Below are positions 41,225 to 43,828 of a DNA stretch of 43,828 nucleotides, in pieces (positions within the stretch are counted from its first letter, which is position 1; every line of letters starts with the position of its first letter). Below the pieces are notes generated by a model, which had not been told where the DNA came from, searched no databases, and worked only from the letters and a program-made list of their open reading frames with translations. The stretch covers positions 1 to 43,828 of the forward strand of contig JAFZGK010000064.1 of the NCBI GenBank assembly GCA_017555445.1. The letters run 5' to 3'. This DNA comes from Bacteroidales bacterium (GTDB lineage Bacteria; Bacteroidota; Bacteroidia; Bacteroidales; UBA932). The position numbers and the translations under genes are program-made.

Positions 41225-42355
41225 ATGTCTGTTATTATCAAGACAGTAGAGACCAGGAAGGAACTTGCCACCTTTGCCAAATTCGGAAATAAGCTATACA
41301 AAGGACATAAGTGTTATGTTCCGTCAATGCCATCAGATGATCTGGTGACATTTGACAGGAACAAGAATGCTGCATTTGAATTCTGTGAAGCAGAATATTT
41401 TCTCGCATATAAGAACAATGAGCTCGTAGGCAGAGTAGCTGCTATAGTGAACCATAAGGCTAATGAGGCGTGGAACGTACGTCAGGTACGTTTTGGCTGG
41501 TTTGACTTTATTGATGATCTGGATGTTTCAAAGGCACTTCTTGATGCAGTTATCGTTTTCGGTAAGTCAAAAGGAATGAACCAGATAGCAGGACCGCTCG
41601 GATTTACTGATTTCGATCCGGAGGGAATGCTTGTGGAGGGATTCGACCGTATGTGTACGATGGCTCTTTTCTATAACCATCCATACTATCCTGAACACAT
41701 GAAGAAGCATGGATATGTAAAGGAGACAGGTTGGCTTGAGTATAGGATCACCATTCCTGAAGAGGTGCCTGAAAGACTGAAGAAACTTTCGGAAGTCGTT
41801 CTTGAAAGATACAATCTCAAGCTTGTAAAGAAGACAAAATCGGAAGTGATGCGTGAGAAATATGGCCAGAAGATATTCCAACTCATCAACGAAACATATT
41901 GCAATCTTTACGGCTTTTCACTCCTGTCACCTAAGCAGATAGATCAGTTTGTCGACACTTATCTTGGAGTCGTCAACATGAATATGCTGACTTTTGTCGA
42001 GAATGAGAATGGAGAGCTCGTAGGTGCAGCATTGACAATGCCTTCAATTGCAAGTGCGCTTCAGAAATGCAATGGTGAGATCTTCCCTATCGGATGGTGG
42101 CATATCCTTAAGTCAATGTATTGGAAGCCTACTGATACTCTTGAACTTCTCCTTATCGGAGTAAGATCTGATTATCAGAACAGAGGTGTAAACTCAGTTC
42201 TCTGTGTCGATATTCTTAAGAACTGTCACAGAATGGGATTCAGATATGCCGAGACTAATGCAAATCTTGAAGACAATTTGAAGATTCAAGCAATGTGGGC
42301 TCCGTTCGAGAAGGAGCAGCACAAGAAGCGCTGGATATTTGCCAAAGAAATCTGA
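41225..42355 (+). CDS. GNAT-like N-acetyltransferase family protein (two-domain)
   Basis: 376 aa, about twice a single GNAT domain. The N-terminal half (EAEYFLAYKNNELVGRVAAIVN, then a GPLGFTDFDPEGMLVEGF loop) and the C-terminal half (ENGELVGAALTMPS, then LLLIGVRSDYQNRGVNSVLCVDILKN, an R-x-x-Y-Q-N-R-G acetyl-CoA loop) both look GNAT-like, the second more clearly. Tandem-domain proteins of this kind are common in Bacteroidota, with unknown substrate. It is followed 7 bp later by rarA. Confidence 0.75.
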   Translation: MSVIIKTVETRKELATFAKFGNKLYKGHKCYVPSMPSDDLVTFDRNKNAAFEFCEAEYFLAYKNNELVGRVAAIVNHKANEAWNVRQVRFGWFDFIDDLDVSKALLDAVIVFGKSKGMNQIAGPLGFTDFDPEGMLVEGFDRMCTMALFYNHPYYPEHMKKHGYVKETGWLEYRITIPEEVPERLKKLSEVVLERYNLKLVKKTKSEVMREKYGQKIFQLINETYCNLYGFSLLSPKQIDQFVDTYLGVVNMNMLTFVENENGELVGAALTMPSIASALQKCNGEIFPIGWWHILKSMYWKPTDTLELLLIGVRSDYQNRGVNSVLCVDILKNCHRMGFRYAETNANLEDNLKIQAMWAPFEKEQHKKRWIFAKEI

Positions 42356-42362
42356 ATCCTGA

Positions 42363-43676
42363 ATGACAGCAAACGATAACATAGGACGAAGCAGGATGCT
42401 TCCACCTCTTCCGGAGAGGATGAGACCGCATGATCTGGATGGTTATGTCGGTCAGCGTCATCTTGTAGGACAGGGATGCATACTTCGCAATATGATCGAG
42501 AGCGGCAATCTCTCATCTTTCATCCTATGGGGTCCTCCAGGTGTAGGTAAGACTACACTTTCACATATAGTAGCTAAATCTTTGGGCAGAGAATTCTTCA
42601 CCTTGTCAGCAGTAAGTGCGGGAGTGAAGGATGTACGCGAAGTCATAGACCGGGCAAGGTCAAATTCGCTTTTTTCAGGTGGTGCCTCTCCTATCCTGTT
42701 CATTGATGAAATCCATCGTTTCAACAAGTCGCAGCAGGATGCTCTTCTGGGAGCTGTGGAAGATGGTACTATTGTTCTTATCGGAGCTACTACAGAAAAC
42801 CCTTCATTTGAAGTGATTACTCCCCTTTTGTCGCGTTGTCAAGTGTTTGTGTTAAAGTCACTTGAAGCTGCTGACTTGCAGTTGCTCTTAAATAGAGCTC
42901 TCAAAGAGGACGAGATATTGAAATACAAGGAAATCGATGTAAGAGAAACAGATGCATTGTTCCGCTACAGTGCCGGAGATGCACGCAAGCTGCTGAATAT
43001 ACTTGAGATTGTTGTAAGTTCTTTCACGGGGAGCAACATGGTCGTGATCGACAACAAGACAGTCACGTCATGCCTCCAGGAAAATACTGCCATTTATGAC
43101 AAGGGTGGCGAGATGCATTATGATGTGATTTCCGCATTCATCAAGAGTGTAAGAGGATCTGACCCCAATGCTGCAGTATATTATCTGGCACGCATGCTTG
43201 CCGGCGGTGAGGATCCATTGTTCATAGCACGTAGACTCTGCATTCTTGCAGCTGAAGATGTGGGACTTGCCAATCCTAATGCGCTTCTGCTTGCAAACTC
43301 GACATTTCAGATAGTTCATAGCATAGGTATGCCTGAAGCACGTATTCCGCTTTCAGAATGTACCATTTATCTGGCATCGTCGCCTAAGAGTAATTCTGCC
43401 TATATGGCTATAAATCAGGCCTTGGAACTTGCTAAAGATACTCAGATGGCTTCAGTTCCGCTTTATCTGAGAAATGCTCCTACCAAGCTGATGGAGGAAC
43501 TAGGATATTCTGACGGTTATAAGTATGCTCATGACTATCCTGGACATTTTACCGATCTGGAATTCATGCCGGCAGAGCTTTCAGGACACTGTTTCTATAA
43601 CCCGGCTGACAATAAGCATGAAGAAGGCCTGAAGAATCGACTTGAAACTCTTTGGCCGAAATACTATAAAAAATAA
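42363..43676 (+). CDS. rarA: Replication-associated recombination protein RarA (MgsA)
   Basis: 437 aa clamp-loader-like AAA+ ATPase that acts at stalled forks and with SSB. N-terminus LPERMRPHDLDGYVGQRHLVG; Walker A GPPGVGKTT (57-65); Walker B with ILFIDEIHRFNKSQQDALLGAVE; sensor 1 ATTENPSFEV; arginine-finger segment LLSRCQVF. The C-terminal tetramerisation domain follows, with HYDVISAFIKSVRGSDPNAAVYYLARML and AEDVGLANPNAL. Full length, and in operon with the GNAT gene. An IS3-family end lies 12 bp after its stop. Confidence 0.96.
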   Translation: MTANDNIGRSRMLPPLPERMRPHDLDGYVGQRHLVGQGCILRNMIESGNLSSFILWGPPGVGKTTLSHIVAKSLGREFFTLSAVSAGVKDVREVIDRARSNSLFSGGASPILFIDEIHRFNKSQQDALLGAVEDGTIVLIGATTENPSFEVITPLLSRCQVFVLKSLEAADLQLLLNRALKEDEILKYKEIDVRETDALFRYSAGDARKLLNILEIVVSSFTGSNMVVIDNKTVTSCLQENTAIYDKGGEMHYDVISAFIKSVRGSDPNAAVYYLARMLAGGEDPLFIARRLCILAAEDVGLANPNALLLANSTFQIVHSIGMPEARIPLSECTIYLASSPKSNSAYMAINQALELAKDTQMASVPLYLRNAPTKLMEELGYSDGYKYAHDYPGHFTDLEFMPAELSGHCFYNPADNKHEEGLKNRLETLWPKYYKK

Positions 43677-43723
43677 CAGTGAGCAGCTGATGTGACCCCC
43701 AAAAGTTGGACGGTTTAACATTA

Positions 43724-43828
43724 TTAAGAGGCTCGCTTAGATTGGAATAAAGCTCGGTATTGCACCGGGCTTTTTCCATTTAGCCTCAGTTTGATTCTAT
43801 CATTATTGTAGTAGCGTATATACTTAAC
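43724..43828 (-). CDS. IS3-family transposase (OrfB), C-terminal 34 residues
   Basis: The minus-strand frame is open from the window edge to a TAA at 43724. It reads VKYIRYYNNDRIKLRLNGKS and then PVQYRALFQSKRAS. The YYNNxRIKxxLNGxSPVxYR pattern is the well-known C-terminus of IS3/IS150 integrase-type transposases. The DDE catalytic core lies outside the window, so activity cannot be judged. Confidence 0.85.
   Translation of the reverse strand, partial: VKYIRYYNNDRIKLRLNGKSPVQYRALFQSKRAS
43749..43775 (+). terminator. Terminator-like hairpin inside the transposase end
   Basis: On the plus strand AAAGCTCGGT and ACCGGGCTTT form a 10 bp stem with one G-T-type mismatch, 5 nt loop, then TTTTT. It faces transcripts entering from rarA. 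Confidence 0.65.

Larger units (their letters stand above)
43688..43828 (-). mobile_element. IS3-family insertion sequence, one end (rest outside window)
   Basis: The terminal repeat TGATGTGACCCCCAAAAGTT, continuing into GGACGG, aligns with IS150-type ends (TG...CCC...GTTGGAC). It is followed by the C-terminal codons of a transposase on the minus strand. The boundary is set at 43688 by that alignment and may be off by a few bases. Target duplications cannot be checked because the other end is outside the window. Confidence 0.8.

Noticed and set aside
1..43828. CRISPR arrays, tRNA or rRNA genes, prophage or defence islands
   Set aside because: No repeat-spacer pattern, cloverleaf-like sequence or cluster of phage or defence genes was seen in any gap; the larger gaps are all described.

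Overview
The window is a chromosomal stretch from a member of the Bacteroidota, most likely an uncultured or gut-type Bacteroidales. Three things support this. Many genes are preceded by the phylum's -33 TTG / -7 TAnnTTTG promoter, with a 19-21 bp spacer where both boxes are visible, and they lack Shine-Dalgarno sequences. The gene content includes families typical of the phylum (DUF418, DUF3467, DUF5020, QueA of about 400 aa, Na/Pi cotransporter with a PhoU tail, NHxxxxD acyltransferases of about 400 aa). The genes are short-spaced with few operon-sized gaps. It is mostly housekeeping DNA. There are no rRNA or tRNA genes, no CRISPR and no prophage. The only mobile DNA is one truncated IS3-family end at the right edge.

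Layout. 1-5.2 kb (minus strand): glutamate dehydrogenase cut by the left edge, then an operon of BASS-type transporter, membrane acyltransferase and Omp85-like barrel. 5.2-8.3 kb (plus): a compact system II cytochrome c maturation pair (ResB-like, CcsA), followed by a predicted triheme cytochrome c peroxidase. 8.3-13.9 kb (minus): threonine aldolase and DUF418 operon; aldehyde dehydrogenase and SDR; a KDO-8-P phosphatase-like HAD protein and DUF3467. 14.0-23.2 kb (plus): menA and a CPBP protease; valS behind a hairpin leader; then tatA-tatC-ABC-F-rlmB-dipeptidase, nearly all overlapping or abutting. 23.2-27.1 kb (minus): DMT transporter, cinA-pyrD, and an XRE-type regulator. 27.1-27.6 kb is the largest non-coding gap, very AT-rich, with an array of TTACA-N2-TGTAA operators at both ends. 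27.6-30.1 kb (plus): queA and a second acyltransferase. 30.2-37.8 kb: Ca/Na antiporter, NfeD membrane protease, rlmD with Na/Pi cotransporter, NCS2 purine permease with a DUF5020 barrel. 37.9-43.7 kb: MATE exporter, a YwqG-like protein with two small barrels, a double GNAT protein and rarA. The IS3 end follows 12 bp after rarA.

Themes. CcsAB matures c-type cytochromes and the only c-type cytochrome in view is the adjacent peroxidase. menA supplies menaquinone, the probable acceptor for the class 2 PyrD. The NCS2 permease and the DUF5020 barrel look like an inner plus outer membrane purine or nucleoside uptake pair. No clear novel multi-gene system was found. The most interesting unexplained signals are regulatory: the operator array shared by the XRE regulator and queA; a set of RAAACA-N4-TGTTTY palindromes repeated at exactly 21 bp spacing in two separate intergenic regions; a palindromic divergent promoter between DUF3467 and menA; and a long hairpin containing the -7 box in front of valS.

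All calls rest on reading motifs and context by eye. No database search was run.
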